Assembly (NCBI GenBank): GCA_009760855.2
Contig: WPIO01000001.1
Coordinates: forward strand, 18,439,501-18,503,500
DNA length: 64,000 nt
Direction: 5' to 3'
Origin: Cristatella mucedo
Lineage: Eukaryota; Bryozoa; Phylactolaemata; Cristatellidae
Below are positions 11,601 through 22,500 of this stretch, piece after piece (position 1 is the stretch's first letter; every line of letters begins with the position of its first letter). The position numbers and the translations under genes are program-made. The notes beneath the pieces are model-generated. The model was given only the letters and a program-made list of their open reading frames with translations, made no database searches and was not told where the DNA came from.

Positions 11601-12628
11601 GCTGTCTCACCACTCTCCTCAGCATCCAGCAAGTTAGTAGTCAGAGGTGCTCCTAACCGATGGCCTTGACTGTCTTCACATGTGCTTTCGCATGCTGGCC
11701 TAAGCATGATCCTTCTTTGCTTTTGCATTCTTGATAGTCTGCATGTCATGTCACTAACCCTAGGGCATTGATCTCTTGCAATGAGTTGTAAAGAGCCTCT
11801 ATAGAGATTAAATTCCCTAAGGGTGCTACACAAACGACCTACTAGTATTACTATTATTACTATTATTATTATTGTCATCGTTATTATTATGTGAAAAAAG
11901 CCAATGTGTGCGGCATGATAACAATACAAATGGGGCTGAACCTTGACCGCACGAGGCAGCCAATTATAGGAGGCTGAAGGGGTGCATTGGGTAGTAGGCC
12001 ACTTCCGGGGGGGGGGGGGGAGGATACACTTCTATATGCCCCATGACAAAGATCAACCAATATGCCTAGCACGATAGCTGCCAACGACAGAGGAAGAAAA
12101 GCCCACTAAAGGCACGATCCAGAGAAGCTGCACTGAGCCTGGAGCTCTCACCTGTGTAACCTGAATCTGAAATGTGGTCTGAGGATTCCTGAAATGCGTA
12201 CGGTAGTGCTTGATGGCTTCGTCTCGTCTGTTGAACCCGTTACGGCACTTGTAGCAATGCCAGTGAGGACCTTTAAACTTCTTCTCACCTTTTATTGTGC
12301 CGACGATGTCGCAATGGTCACAGCAGCGGAGTATGCGCAGGCCTACAAGCACGGGTCGCAAGGGAGCAAGTGGCTGGGACGTGGTCTACGGCGCTGAATG
12401 CTTGCTCGACTGCAAGAGCGAGGGGGCTGCTGTACCTGCAAATTCCAGCCCTTTGTCGACATGCTTCACCCGAAAGTGAGCCTTGAGTATTGCATGATCC
12501 TGGAATACCTCGGTCTTCACGCAGAATGGACAGTGCATGTGAGGTGGCTTGTCAGCACAGGAAGGGAAGACACATATAACTGGCTCATAGTCGTTTTCAG
12601 TACCCCTAATTCTCACGCTGGGGTGAGT
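5396..12628 (-). CDS. Uncharacterised C2H2 zinc-finger / coiled-coil protein (spliced gene, five exons joined)
   Basis: Exons 12628-12436, 12342-12152, 10789-10436, 9042-8875 and 5617-5396 join with compatible phases (0, 1, 0, 0, 0), consensus GT-AG borders and a stop at 5396. They give about 375 residues. N-terminal part: a C-x2-C-x14-H-x4-H finger (CPFC ... HFRVKH), a CCDHC pair, then a classic C-x2-C-x12-H-x3-H finger (CYKC ... HYRTH). Middle: a 118-residue Ser/Thr/Gly-rich, probably disordered region. C-terminal: a heptad-rich coiled coil (LEKQVNDLKARVAELEAQL), a Gln run, a second helical segment (LVERLQRQHRELLVAQLEEL), CCPSC, five Asp, and a basic end KRRK that could be a nuclear localisation signal. 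This looks like a dimerising nuclear DNA-binding factor; function and orthologue are not known to me. A start codon may lie in a separate exon (see 15447-15461). Confidence 0.75.
5618..6984. other. Intron of the zinc-finger gene, left part
   Basis: This is the left part of the intron between 5617 and 8875. No mobile element or gene is recognised. About 6440-6650 is richer in G+C than its surroundings and open in several frames, but it has no recognisable homology and no convincing splice borders. Confidence 0.4.
6985..7955 (+). mobile_element. LINE-A rearranged copy: RT C-terminus plus endonuclease fragment
   Basis: This is a mosaic of LINE-A pieces. At 6985-7280 lies the C-terminal RT region (LQLVQNSSARLVCRE). 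At about 7305-7375 the same region is inverted. At about 7460-7550 it is plus again (MLPKPGTHYRL). At about 7570-7950 lies a piece of the 5' endonuclease domain, with MVAVVYRP and a later HIKGHTLDHIF ... SDH, the AP-endonuclease-type core of L2/CR1-like LINEs. It is the only endonuclease-domain fragment that I recognise in the window. Confidence 0.7.
7956..8874. other. Intron of the zinc-finger gene, right part
   Basis: No gene or repeat is recognised. A 61-codon plus-strand frame at 8380-8565, rich in Ser, has no support. Confidence 0.35.
8875..9042 (-). CDS. Zinc-finger/coiled-coil gene, coiled-coil exon
   Basis: The acceptor is TTTCCCAG at 9043 and the donor is GCG|GTATGTGC at 8874. The exon has 56 codons in phase 0 on both sides. 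It encodes a regular heptad of leucines (KQVNDLKARVAELEAQLALL) followed by a four-Gln run and an acidic Ser/Asp patch, which suggests a parallel dimer. Confidence 0.75.
9272..9561. repeat. 146-bp direct tandem duplication
   Basis: Two adjacent copies start at 9272 and 9418 (both open with TGTGGCTCCATAACAG) and differ at only a few positions by eye (CATTCAT/CATTTAT, AAATGAAT/AAATTAAT). It is a recent local duplication of non-coding intron DNA. Confidence 0.9.
10005..10019. repeat. Run of 15 G
   Basis: A homopolymer of 15 G. Similar runs occur at 12007-12020 (14 G) and 42306-42317 (12 G). Confidence 0.9.
10436..10789 (-). CDS. Zinc-finger/coiled-coil gene, low-complexity exon
   Basis: The acceptor is TTTTGGCCAG at 10790 and the donor is CAG|GTATGAAC at 10435. 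It has 118 codons in phase 0. It encodes a Gly/Ser/Thr/Asp-rich stretch (GVDGVMSEPSTEYTVQQ early, ILIVDDRNSGDSY late) with no domain that I recognise; it may be an activation or linker region. Confidence 0.75.
10870..11890 (+). mobile_element. LINE-A copy, old, interrupted by a SINE-B
   Basis: It begins inside the RT domain (DNA for G-x-SQGSVL at about 10890-10920), is interrupted at about 10965-11062 by SINE-B, then continues through the C-terminal RT region to a diverged 3' hairpin and ATT-rich tail at about 11775-11890. Many stops are present. It lies in the intron between the second-finger exon and the low-complexity exon of the zinc-finger gene. Confidence 0.65.
10965..11062 (+). mobile_element. 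SINE-B copy, 5'-truncated
   Basis: It starts in the B-box region (GTCTCGAGAGCCC), then GCATATGTGAAGCACC and the tail hairpin with 3' arm GGGTGC. It is inserted in the LINE-A copy that flanks it on both sides. Confidence 0.7.
12152..12342 (-). CDS. Zinc-finger/coiled-coil gene, second-finger exon
   Basis: The acceptor is GCTTGTAG at 12343 and the donor is CAG|GTGAGAGC at 12151. The first two bases complete a Gly codon split with the previous exon. It encodes RCCDHCDIVG and the canonical finger HWHCYKCRNGFNRR ... HYRTH. Confidence 0.8.
12436..12628 (-). CDS. Zinc-finger/coiled-coil gene, first-finger exon
   Basis: The acceptor is CCCGTTTTAG at 12629 and the donor is GCAG|GTACAGC at 12435. It starts in phase 0 and ends one base into a codon. 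It encodes SVRIRGTENDYEPVICVF followed by CPFC ... HFRVKH. There is no ATG in frame before the finger, so a further 5' exon is required. Confidence 0.75.
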
Positions 12629-13064
12629 CTAAAACGGGAACAAATGTGCCGATGCTCCCTACAATCACACAGCGTGCCTATGGCTGCCTCAACACGTGCC
12701 AATAGCCATCATAACAGAAGCAGGTACTGTCAGCAAAAAGCATAGGCAGTAAAATAACGGGTGCCAGATACTGACCAGATGCTGGGCACCTGACAAAATA
12801 CAAGTTTACCGATGAGCACGGCTTATGGAAGAAGGATTTATATGTTCTATTCTAAACCAGGACTCGCAAAGCAGCTAAAATTATGCAGCATGTAACAAAG
12901 TACTATAGTACCATTAAATGTGTATAATCAGATCAGGGCCATTGCAAAGTCTGCTTTAACCAGACACAAATGCAAGTGATAACATATTAAGGCATAAACA
13001 CTATATTTAGTACTATCAATACTCCTAATTGGACTGAGATAACTGCAGAACAGTTGTGTGTGTT

Positions 13065-13072
<8 letters not shown>

Positions 13073-13152
<80 letters not shown>

Positions 13153-13153
13153 G
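13073..13153. repeat. (TG)n microsatellite
   Basis: About 80 bases of TG with one GAG break and a CGCG interruption near the right end. Confidence 0.95.
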
Positions 13154-13588
13154 TGTGCACATGCATGTGTGCATCGCATATATCCAGGCACATATTTGCA
13201 CGACAGGAGACACCACATGGAATAGATTTTACAGTCTACAACTAAGATCAAGTGACACGGGACGACTGAGACGAATTAGTCTTATCACAACTGCTACAAA
13301 TAACGATATTGAGCTATAGTTGTTATTGACCATTGTGGCATGAACAGGTAAAAATCTTTAATGCCCTACATCAATTATAAAAACACTTTATTTGCAAAGG
13401 CTTATCTATAGAGTAATTTTGCACCATTGTAAATTTGTTCAAGTCCAGTAGCAACAGCAATGTTACACAAGAGCTAAGCAAACCTTCAGCTGCGACTAAA
13501 CACTTGCTTGCTACTTGGGGACTGTAGTGCTGGCTACCATGCATGTGCCCGCGATTGCGACAGAACTCTAAGACGGGATCTTCGGTGA

Positions 13589-13752
13589 GCCGTGATGGCA
13601 CACTGGGTAAGGCAGTTGCTTTCATGACCTCGGTCCCGAGGTCGTGGGTTCGATTCCTGTGGTGGGCGATCCTTTATCACCACTGCAAGCGGTGATGATA
13701 GCCGTAAAGGCTCTTCTGTCGCTATACAAAAAGAGGCTGTTTAAGCAGCTAG
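13589..13752 (+). mobile_element. SINE-A copy, best preserved
   Basis: A tRNA-derived SINE. An RNA polymerase III A box (TGGCACACTGG, 13596-13606) and a perfect B box (GGTTCGATTCC, 13647-13657) sit 40 bp apart. An unrelated body follows (CACTGCAAGCGGTGATGATAG, GGCTCTTCTGTCGCTATA) and ends near GCTGTTTAAGCAG. The same unit recurs at 3866, 26600, 28758, 51220 and 61856. It is not a tRNA gene: no acceptor stem is paired across the unit. Confidence 0.8.
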
Positions 13753-14320
13753 GATTTATTTATTATTTATTTATGTTAACCTCTAATGTCTTAACAATGA
13801 GCTACAAGCCGAGTTGCCTTAACTATCAGCAGCTGACTCTTTCACGAGTCTTAAGACAGCACCACAGATAGAGCAACACACAAACGCAAATATGCATACA
13901 GACACAGAGACACACACAGACACACACATACTTTGGTTCACGAGCATTCAGCATCCATGATGTTAATCAAGTGCAGAGATTATGTTATGCCTACCACTGT
14001 AAATCATGCTGCCTTGATATGTGACTTGTGCACCAGTATGAGCTTCTGGAGGGCACTTGTGGTCAGCCAAGAATACAGACATGAAGTGAACATGGCTTGA
14101 TGATTACTTGTCCTTTACATCCCTTACTGCTGCAAACCTGCCTAAGGTACCATACAACCCGCATTGTGATTTTTGCAATATACAGTTCTATGCACCATCA
14201 ACACAAATGACACTTACCTTATATACCACAGTCTGGCGAACAGTTGATACACAAAACCAGGCTCGCCGTATTTAGATGCATCAGCGGCCAGGCATAGAAG
14301 CCTTCAAAACCCGAGCTTAA

Positions 14321-14429
14321 AAAAGGTTAAGGTGCTGGCCTTAGACGGCCGAGGTCGTGGGTTCGAGCCCTGCTGCATATGTGAAGCACCTGAATACAGA
14401 TTCAGTTCTCTAAGGGTGCTATGCAAATA

Positions 14430-14438
<9 letters not shown>
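14321..14438 (+). mobile_element. SINE-B copy
   Basis: The head has GTTAAGGTGCTGGCC and a B box GGTTCGAGCCC (14359-14370 region). Then come GCATATGTGAAGCACC and the LINE-A-like hairpin, in which the 5' arm GCACC pairs with GGGTGC. It runs directly into a (CA)n microsatellite. Confidence 0.75.
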
Positions 14439-14516
<78 letters not shown>

Positions 14517-14527
14517 ACACACACACA
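14433..14527. repeat. (CA)n microsatellite
   Basis: About 90 bases of CA at the 3' end of the SINE-B copy, probably seeded by its simple-sequence tail. Confidence 0.95.
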
Positions 14528-14999
14528 TTATTTCTGGTATGAGGGGTTGTCGATATGCAGACAAATACAGAGGAGCATTTTGTTGCAATGGCTTTGGAAG
14601 CACGTGCTCAAAATACTACATACAACAAAGAACCACAGCCACAGCAACGCAAGGCGACTTCCGATGCTTCGGTTACTTTCTGTTCTAGACGACAAGGTCC
14701 TACTCTCAGCTGTTGCTCCCCATACACGTCACTGCCTTTCGTCCAGGTCCAAATCTTGCAGCAACGAGTAAAGCACTAAAGAAATGGTTTCACCGTCATT
14801 TCCGTTGCTATTGGTTATTTTGCTAATGCTTCCCCACATTTTCTCATCGACTAGTTTCTACTTATCGTCAGTATAGGATCGGGATCTTCTAGGGTTGGTA
14901 TACCCCGACATTACTCGATATCCTTTCACTTGTGCAGGAAAGTCCTGGGCCCAAACATCTCCCAGTAATTTGTGTCAAAAGAAAAACACGTCGCATGAT

Positions 15000-16290
15000 T
15001 AGATCGTAGCGGCATGGCAGAGCCGGCTGCATGGCGGACCATTACGGTGGCTCCGAAGGTTCTTAGAAAGAAGGTTGGGTCACCTTTGCGACTCAAACAA
15101 ATCACAATTAACGAATTTCATAGCACTGCGAGCGACTTTGATGTGGCTCCGTTATTTGTGCTCATCCACCCTCCAATGTTTACAACAAATAGGTGCAGCC
15201 GCTCTCGGCTGCAATCGATGATAGCCGATGCAAGTTGCAGCCTGCTAATGAGGCCCAACACACACCCGATTTGCCCAGGGGCCAAAGACACTTGTTAGGC
15301 ATAAATACGGTCAGCGAACCTTGCCAATGGTGGCTACCATCGAAGAGCAGACAGCGCGGGGTACCGCATAGACGAGGACAACTGGCGGCCATCGCCAACG
15401 GGCGGCACTGCCGTAGGCCGAAGGACTGGCAGAGCCTACCACTTACCACGAAGGCTGTCATTTACATCCGTGGGTGACTTGTCAGCACGGATATTCACGG
15501 CAAAGAGTCCAGCCCGCCTTCCGTCCTCGAACGTGCTGTGCTAGACGTCACCTACTTCAGCTAGTCCAAAAGTTGATGACGTCGCTCGCGGAGCAGAGTC
15601 GGATGGAGCAAGAAAGGCTGATGATTACATCGCTTGCCCTCTCCTATATACGACGTTGCGTCCTTACCGTGAAAGTAATTTTAAAAAGACGCGGATATTT
15701 TGCTGAAGGTAATATATTCTACTTCTTTCAGCTATGCACCGCAGATAGATACGCCGCGCTTAGGCTCTATCCGGTGCTGTCGCTCTTGGGTAATGGCCCA
15801 ATCTCCTGAAACCGGCGTTCGGACGTATCGTGTGTGGATGTTTATGCCGGACGCCTTTGCTTCTGTGACAGCGAGCAGTTGGCGTGTGCATTCAGGCCGA
15901 TAAAGTGGTTGAACAGCGGAGTTCCAAAGCAAAGTCGAATAGGCCGGACGCTGTAAGCCAGAAAACCCACTTTCTCCTACGGTGGTGAATACAAAGTACG
16001 GGCTGCAGTTCACGGAAGGCTGTTCGACCAGTGGAAACATTCAATCGCCAGTAGACAGACTTACTAGATATAAGGGCGGGTACGCACAGGCATGCTGGAG
16101 ATCCGAGGCGAAGGAAATGATTCGTCGTCAAGCTCGCGGACCCAACTTCCGTCCGAGCTGTTTGGCGCTGTCCACGGAAAGTAGAAGATTTCGGCTCCGA
16201 AGATTTGGGTGCGAACATTTTTGCCGCAAACCGGAGTGCGTCGGCTAGACTATCAAGTTTTGCGCTTCGACTGAGGAACCGGCTTAGCAT
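15000..16290. other. CpG-containing unique region, possible promoter/5' UTR
   Basis: This stretch is free of recognised repeats and has more CpG than its surroundings. It lies between the zinc-finger gene (minus) and the NDH-2 gene (plus). Several open frames on both strands have no homology that I can see. It is the natural place for the 5' end of the zinc-finger gene. Confidence 0.35.
15447..15461 (-). CDS. Candidate first coding exon of the zinc-finger gene
   Basis: ATG ACA GCC TTC GTG is followed by a strong donor GTAAGTGG. The frame is opened by TAA directly before the ATG, and the exon leaves in phase 0, which fits the exon at 12628. An alternative frame through the same donor (HSTFEDGRRAGLFAVNIRAD, 15540-15442) leaves in phase 1 and would need another exon. 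This is inference only; cDNA would decide. Confidence 0.25.
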
Positions 16291-16295
16291 GCCAG

Positions 16296-16370
16296 GCTAT
16301 CCTAAAGTGCCTAGAAAGAGATTTAAGTTCTCATAAGATGCTAGACGCATGTTTATTATTATTATTACCT
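16296..16370 (+). mobile_element. LINE-A/SINE-B 3' tail fragment
   Basis: AAAGTGCCTAGAAAGAGATT, AGTTCTC and a TTATTATTA run are the shared tail. The body is truncated away or too diverged to see. Confidence 0.65.
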
Positions 16371-17366
16371 TCTATTAACTCCGCGATGCATTCTATTGGC
16401 ACATGACTCTTATTCGGTCTCATTTCTCCAGGTTGTTCGGCTACCGATCAATAATCATCGGCACGGCTTCATTTGTTAAAAGAGTCTATTTCCGGGGTAT
16501 TAGTAGCAGGCTTATTGGAAGGGGGCACCGGAGGGCTTCACAGAGACGAGCTTCCGGCAGGCAGCCTGAGGGTCGGTCTACAGAGATGGGTGGGTATCAA
16601 GACTCACCAAATGCTAAAGGGTACTGCCACGCTGAACATCGGACGTGCGCCACTTCCCAGTACTGGTCTTGGAGGAGGTGGGACAATTTTCAGATCAAGT
16701 CTAACTTCTCTAGACAACTAGCTCAATAGGCTGCTAGTTAGGCTCACCTGGTGTTCATGCTTGCAAATCCCCAAGGAGCGCTTTTTTACTTCTAGCCTTG
16801 GAGGAGGTACTTGGCTTTTCTTGCCATTCAATGTGAAGGCTAAATGAGCAAATACTTGAGCACGAAGCATGAAGCTGCTCGAGCCCTTCGACGTGTGCTC
16901 ATAACGCAGGCAGGCAGGCTTTCTTTCAGCCGAGGAACGATTGACAATACATTCAAAGCACGATGGCCAGTGCCGGTGCCTGTAGTAATTATTTTTTCGT
17001 CTGTAGCTTCCAGGATATCTGGCCCCAACTGCTCAGGTGGTGCAAGTAAATTTTGCATGGAAGGGAAAAAGCTCGGGTCAGCTGTGGAGGCATTGATCCC
17101 ATGACAACACCGTTTGACTTTCAGATTCCCTCTCAAGTTCACAGCTTAGGTTCACCTGACCAAAAACATGTTTTTGGCTTCACAGCTATCAACAGGTGGC
17201 ATTTCAAAGTGCTTGCCTGACTGCATTTAGGCTAAGTGCTTCCATCCAGTTGCAGACTGACTGATACCTTGCTATATTACCCTACGGGTAGTAGATGGCA
17301 GATCGCTGAATAAGAGTGGGTATCTATCACTGGTGGTAACCATGCTTTGCATGGGCATGCTGGTTC

Positions 17367-17368
<2 letters not shown>
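16371..17368. other. Intergenic, nothing recognised
   Basis: Open frames occur on both strands around 16.40-16.73 and 16.84-17.14 kb, but none shows a domain or splice pattern. Confidence 0.4.
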
Positions 17369-17406
<38 letters not shown>

Positions 17407-17488
17407 CACTTGATAAAGCGCCCTCAGAGAACTCAATCTCTTTCTAGGCACTTTACATTTGCTGTAAAGGGAAACACAATTGAATGGT
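17369..17488 (-). mobile_element. LINE-A 3' tail fragment
   Basis: A minus-strand copy: an AAT run (12 or more units), then the inverted hairpin (AAGCGCCCTCAGAGAACTC, TTTCTAGGCACTTTA) and a short part of the 3' UTR (CATTTGCTGTAAAGGG). Confidence 0.85.
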
Positions 17489-17526
17489 CAATGTAGCTGT
17501 CCGTCTGTTCATCTTATGCAGCAGAA

Positions 17527-17588
17527 TTATATATATATCAAAATATTCTATAATTATATATATTCTATAATTATATATATAGCAAAAT

Positions 17589-17638
<50 letters not shown>

Positions 17639-17640
17639 AT
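17527..17640. repeat. AT-rich microsatellite
   Basis: Runs of TA broken by CAAAATATTC and GCAAAA units. It lies about 310 bp before the NDH-2 start codon. Confidence 0.9.
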
Positions 17641-17950
17641 TTTCCTACTAGTTTATGTTTCTAGCCACAATCAAATGGGGGTAGGAAGCCACTGTCTTGT
17701 CTCAACGGGTTATCACTGCGAGGTCAATTCTACATTTGACTTGTTACAATTTCTATAGTATTAGCTTACCTTTGCCCTGTATGTTTGCTGCTCAGTTCAC
17801 TGTTAGTGGCCACATTGGTGGCATTTGTTGCTGTTTTACATGGTCAATCGCGTACTGCTCACTTGCTTTAGCGGCTGAAGGACTGAAATTGAGCCAACGG
17901 CACTGGTCCTGAAGAGAATCTGTGCCCCTTGTGGTGGGTGCTCACAAGGA

Positions 17951-18237
17951 ATGGCTAAAGCAACAGTACGGGGCACTTTCTTGTGGCTGGCATCGCTGGG
18001 TCTGCCTCGGCCACCTGCAGTCTTCCTGCCAACAAACGCCAGCAGGCAAGCCATGACTACCATGCCGGTTGGGAGCACACGGCAGACCTTAGTTATCCTA
18101 GGGACCGGCTGGAGCAGCTACAGTGTCTTGAAGAACATCGACAAGCGGCTGTACGACGTCATTGTGATAAGCCCAAGAAACCACTTCCTGTTCACTCCAC
18201 TGTTGTGCAGCACTACCGTGGGTACTTTAGAGTTTAG
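17951..18237 (+). CDS. NDH-2 exon 1
   Basis: Start ATG at 17951; about 40 presequence-like residues, then the first Rossmann strand and GTGWSS, and [12 protein letters not shown]. Donor AG|GTAAGCC, phase 2. Confidence 0.88.
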
Positions 18238-19483
18238 GTAAGCCGGCAGTATCATCGTGCCACTGCTGTGGCAATTGCCTGCTCTCGTTCTCGAGTTCTG
18301 CCCCGATGCACCCGGCTGCTGCACTCAGTCTCAGCTTTCTTGGTCTACTTAACAGCTTGGTCTGCTCGGCCCATGCATTTTTGCCACGTGCCAGTGTACC
18401 TGTTTGCTGCTGCTGGTGCACACGAGTTCAGCAGTGGCATCTTTGTATTTGGCTTCTGTCTCGCAGAAGCAGTGGCTGCTATGAGACAGAGTTACTTCAG
18501 GTTTGTCGTATTCTTAATGGCCGCAGTGTGACCTGGAATATTCAACTCCGCGCTTGTGCAGTGTGTGGGCTGCCGGTGGCAGCAGGCTGTAGTTGTGCTG
18601 TCTGGTTATCCAGTGCCGGTTATCCAGTTTAGTGGTTTTTAGTCCTCCCCCTTTTCACTGTTTCTGACCTAGGCCTGGACTTTCCGTACTTTTCTTTTAA
18701 AGACCCCCTATGCAGTGGCTCTTCGAAAAGCTGGGCATGCAACACCGTGCAGCTAGACCAGTGAGGTTGCCGAGAACGCATATTGCTTGCAGTCACAGAG
18801 TGGATGTGTTGTCTGTTACAAACTGCACACATGCTCGACCACTTTCCATGCAGATCTATTATCGAGCCGGTGAGGAACACCACGTTTCGCCGGAGCGATC
18901 ACTTTCATCTGGCAGAGGCGCTGAAATTAGACCTTGCTAGCAAGACCGTGCACTGCAGTAATGTGCTCACTTCGGATGTCACATACGACGTGGGGTTTGA
19001 TAAGCTGGTCATCGGAGTGGGCGCTAGGCCTAACACATTCGGCGTGCCAGGCGTGACTGAGCATGCATTCTTTCTCAAGGTAAGCCCCTCGTCGTAGGCA
19101 GCACCAACCCCTTCCCTTCACCCCCAATGGAGATGCCTGTACGACACAGAGATCTGTGGTGCAGAGCCTGTGCAGTGCAGCTTCCTGGTCATCGCAGGTG
19201 GCTGCTACTGATGATAACCAGATGTCTGCTTCCCTGCTCTCTCTGTCTCTCTGTCTGTCTGTCTCTGTCTCTGTCTCAGTCTGTCTCTGTCTGTCTCTGT
19301 CTGTCTCTGTCTGTCTCTGTCTGTCTCTGTCTGTCTCTGTCTGTCTCTGTCTGTCTCTGTCTGTCTCTGTCTGTCTCTGTCTGTCTCTGTCTGTCTCTGT
19401 CTGTCTCTGTCTGTCTGTCTGTCTCTGTCTGTCTCCGTCTGTCTCTGTGTGTCTATGTGTGTCTCTGTCTGTCTCTGTCTGTC

Positions 19484-19525
<42 letters not shown>

Positions 19526-22500
19526 ATTGCTGGCCAAATCGCAGAGCTCTGTACCTGCCAATGGTCCTGAATATTTGCTTATGTTTGCAATGTATCAACT
19601 TCCTGTGTGCGACCTGAGTTCTTAGCCCTTGCACCGACCATTTGGTTTTCTTGCCACTGCTAAGCAGAAACCAAGAGAAATAGAAGCCAAGAGCGAAACT
19701 CCGCAAGCTGCAAGGAGCTACTTATCATGGCTGCAACATCGTGCCCTTGCTTAGTCGCATGTAATGTTCACTGTAGCAGCAGTGGTGGCTGGGAGGGTTG
19801 CGTTAGATTGCACACCTTTGGACTGTTCAATAGTCAAAAAGGATCCTGCAAGCATATCTCTAATAGTATCTTCGTGAAATCTATGTGTCTTATTCCGAAT
19901 GGACCTTTAATAATAATAATAATAATACACTTGATAAAGCACCCTCAGAGAACTCATTTGATGACCAGATCGGCATCACAGTCGACTGTGTACTTTCAGC
20001 TGCATGACCTTACAAGAATTGGGGCCTGCTTAGACAGATAGGATGCTACATCAAAATTGGTCCCTGCATTTTCGACATCTCGTCTCGACTTCCATAATTC
20101 ACTGCTTGAAGATCTTACAACCTATGCAATCAGGCGCTTACAGTTGGTTCAAAACTCTGCAGCTAGGCTTGTATGTTGTGAGAGTAACAGTTGCCACATT
20201 ACGCCACTTCTTGCCGACCTGCACTGTACTCCCAGACAAGCAACACATCGACTTTAAGGTTTTGTCACTCACTTTTAGCCCCCTTCATCTGATGCTAGCC
20301 TACCTAGCAGAACTACTCCCCAATCAGGTTTGGCATGCTACCAGCCACTCTTCTGACTCAAGTCGTTTAGCAGCACCTTTAATCAACCTCAAATCCTTTG
20401 AGACCGTGCTTTTAGTTCGTATGCTCCCAAAGCCTGGAGGTCACCCTAACTGACGTCCTGAACTCCCTTTACTTGACGAAATTTAAAAAGAAGCTAAATG
20501 TACCTATACACATATTCCTTACTGCATTTGCAGGGTCTTCCTGATTGGTCCTTTGAATGCTTTTAATGCTGACAATAGGCATGTTCCACTAAATATATTG
20601 TTTCTTTACAGTTCATGCTCTCCCTCTTGCAAATGAATTTCCAAGCACAATCTAGGCTTTTGTGCTATGGTTTGCTGGAAACATTAAGCTAGGACTGTTA
20701 GGAGTGAGCTTGAGAAACCATACAAACAGATGGACAATCCGAAAATGCTGCTGTCGACCATTAACCATCTCCTTAACCGCTCCCAGGTGAGCACCTCACC
20801 CAGTAGTCCTTGTGGCGATCTAGCAAATTCTCTAAATTTTTTCTGAACATGATAGATACGATTCGAGAGTCTGTCCCCAAAATATTATCCTAACTGAAAT
20901 CCTCATCCAAAGTTCATTGCTTTATCGCAACGTCAACCTTCAAGCCTGCCACCATGACCTCACATCGGAGTTCATCTCCTTGTCTGAGAAGAATACTACC
21001 CGTAGACCCCGAACTTACTGTTTTCTTTCTGAGATGCATAGATTTGCTTAGCCTCAGGTCTTGTATCCTTGCATCTTTCAAAAAGGCCTTTGTTAGGCCA
21101 CTCATTATGAAGTTAGCACTAAACTAGGAGAACTTAAGCAACTCCTACCCTGCCTCCCTACTGCCCTTCCTATTAAAGATACTGGAAAGAGTAGTGGCAG
21201 GCCAGCTTAACTTTTATGTCAAAGCTTCAAACCTAGAAAGTAAGTTACGATCAGGTTTTAGTGCTAATCACTCCACAGTATCTACACTGTTGCAAATATG
21301 TAACGGTTTTCTCAGGAATACTGACTTATATGGTCTCTATGCTAGTTAAGCTGGATGTTTTGGCAGCGTTTGATACTATTGATCACCAAGTCCTTCTTGA
21401 GTGTCTCTCATCTTGCCTGTGCATTACGGGCATTGTACTACATCTGTTTAGGTCATATCTCCACTACCCTAGTTTGGCCCAGGGGTAAGGTGCTTGCCTT
21501 AACCATCAGCTTGTGGGGTCGAGCCCTGCTGCATATGTAAAGTGACTGGATGCAGATTAAGTTCTCTTAGGGTGCTATACAATGAATTATATTATATGAT
21601 CTCAGTGGGAGAATCCAGAGCATTAATTTCAACAGGCAACAGTCGTCCTGTCAGCAATTAAAGTATGGGGGTACCCCAAGGATCTGTGCTTGGTTCTATT
21701 CTTTCCACGATTTATGCTCTCCTTCTTGCCGACGTCGTTGCCAAGCACAATCTAGGCTTTCATTTTATGCAGATGACACACAGTTATACCTGTGGTTTGA
21801 CCCTTCCCTGCCTTTCAGTACATCGGATTCTCTCAACTCCCTGCTGAGCTTGACTGTATATTGCTGAAGTTCACTCTTGGATGGCAGCAAACTTTTTCAA
21901 ATTGAATGTCGATTAAAGCAACTTACTAGTCTAGTTATGGGCAAGCGTAGTGTGGCTCAGAAGTTTGAAAACCTATCGCTCAAAATGGGCTCGGTCAGCA
22001 TTTTTCCCGTGGCATCTGCATGCAATGTGGGGTGTCCTGTTTCAAAAGCGACCTTTCACTAGATAGTCACATAAGCTCCACAGTGAAGTCTGCCTACTTT
22101 CAGCTACAGACCGGTGCTAAAATCTAGGCTTGCTTAGACAAAGATACTACAGCCGAACTGGTCCATGTATTTGACATATCATCTCGACTTCTGTAAATCA
22201 CTACTTGCAGGTTTCCCTGCTTACGCAATAGCCGAACAGGAAGACTGTCCGTGACTCAATGCAGCCAATGCAGTAAGAGATAATAACCTTTCACCACTAC
22301 CCTGCTCTCCAAGTTCCATGCATTCGCGCAGAATTATAGTCCTACTTCGTTCGGATACTGGAGACTTGTTGTACCAGGCTGTCTGCATAAGCTAAGGCCA
22401 GATGTCTGGTTCTGCCAACCTGCCTTGCAAACGCAACCCTTGCCAATTGCTATATGAGACATCGCCACATCACCCCCCCCCCCGAATGACCTAGGGGTGA

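Noticed and set aside
13056-13319. His/Thr- and Cys/Val-repeat open frames, with a similar pair at 14.3-14.8 kb
   Set aside because: They are translations of TG and CA microsatellites.
13589-13660. A tRNA gene
   Set aside because: A and B boxes are present, but no paired acceptor stem closes the unit and it recurs as a dispersed repeat with a fixed body; it is a SINE head.
15892-16290. A 132-codon minus-strand frame with a mitochondrial-presequence-like start
   Set aside because: There is no homology; a donor-like GTAAGTC lies inside, but nothing downstream continues it convincingly.
19127-19617. Long open frames rich in Cys/Leu/Ser/Val (plus) and Asp/Arg/Gln/Thr (minus)
   Set aside because: Products of the TCTG minisatellite, open in several frames at once.
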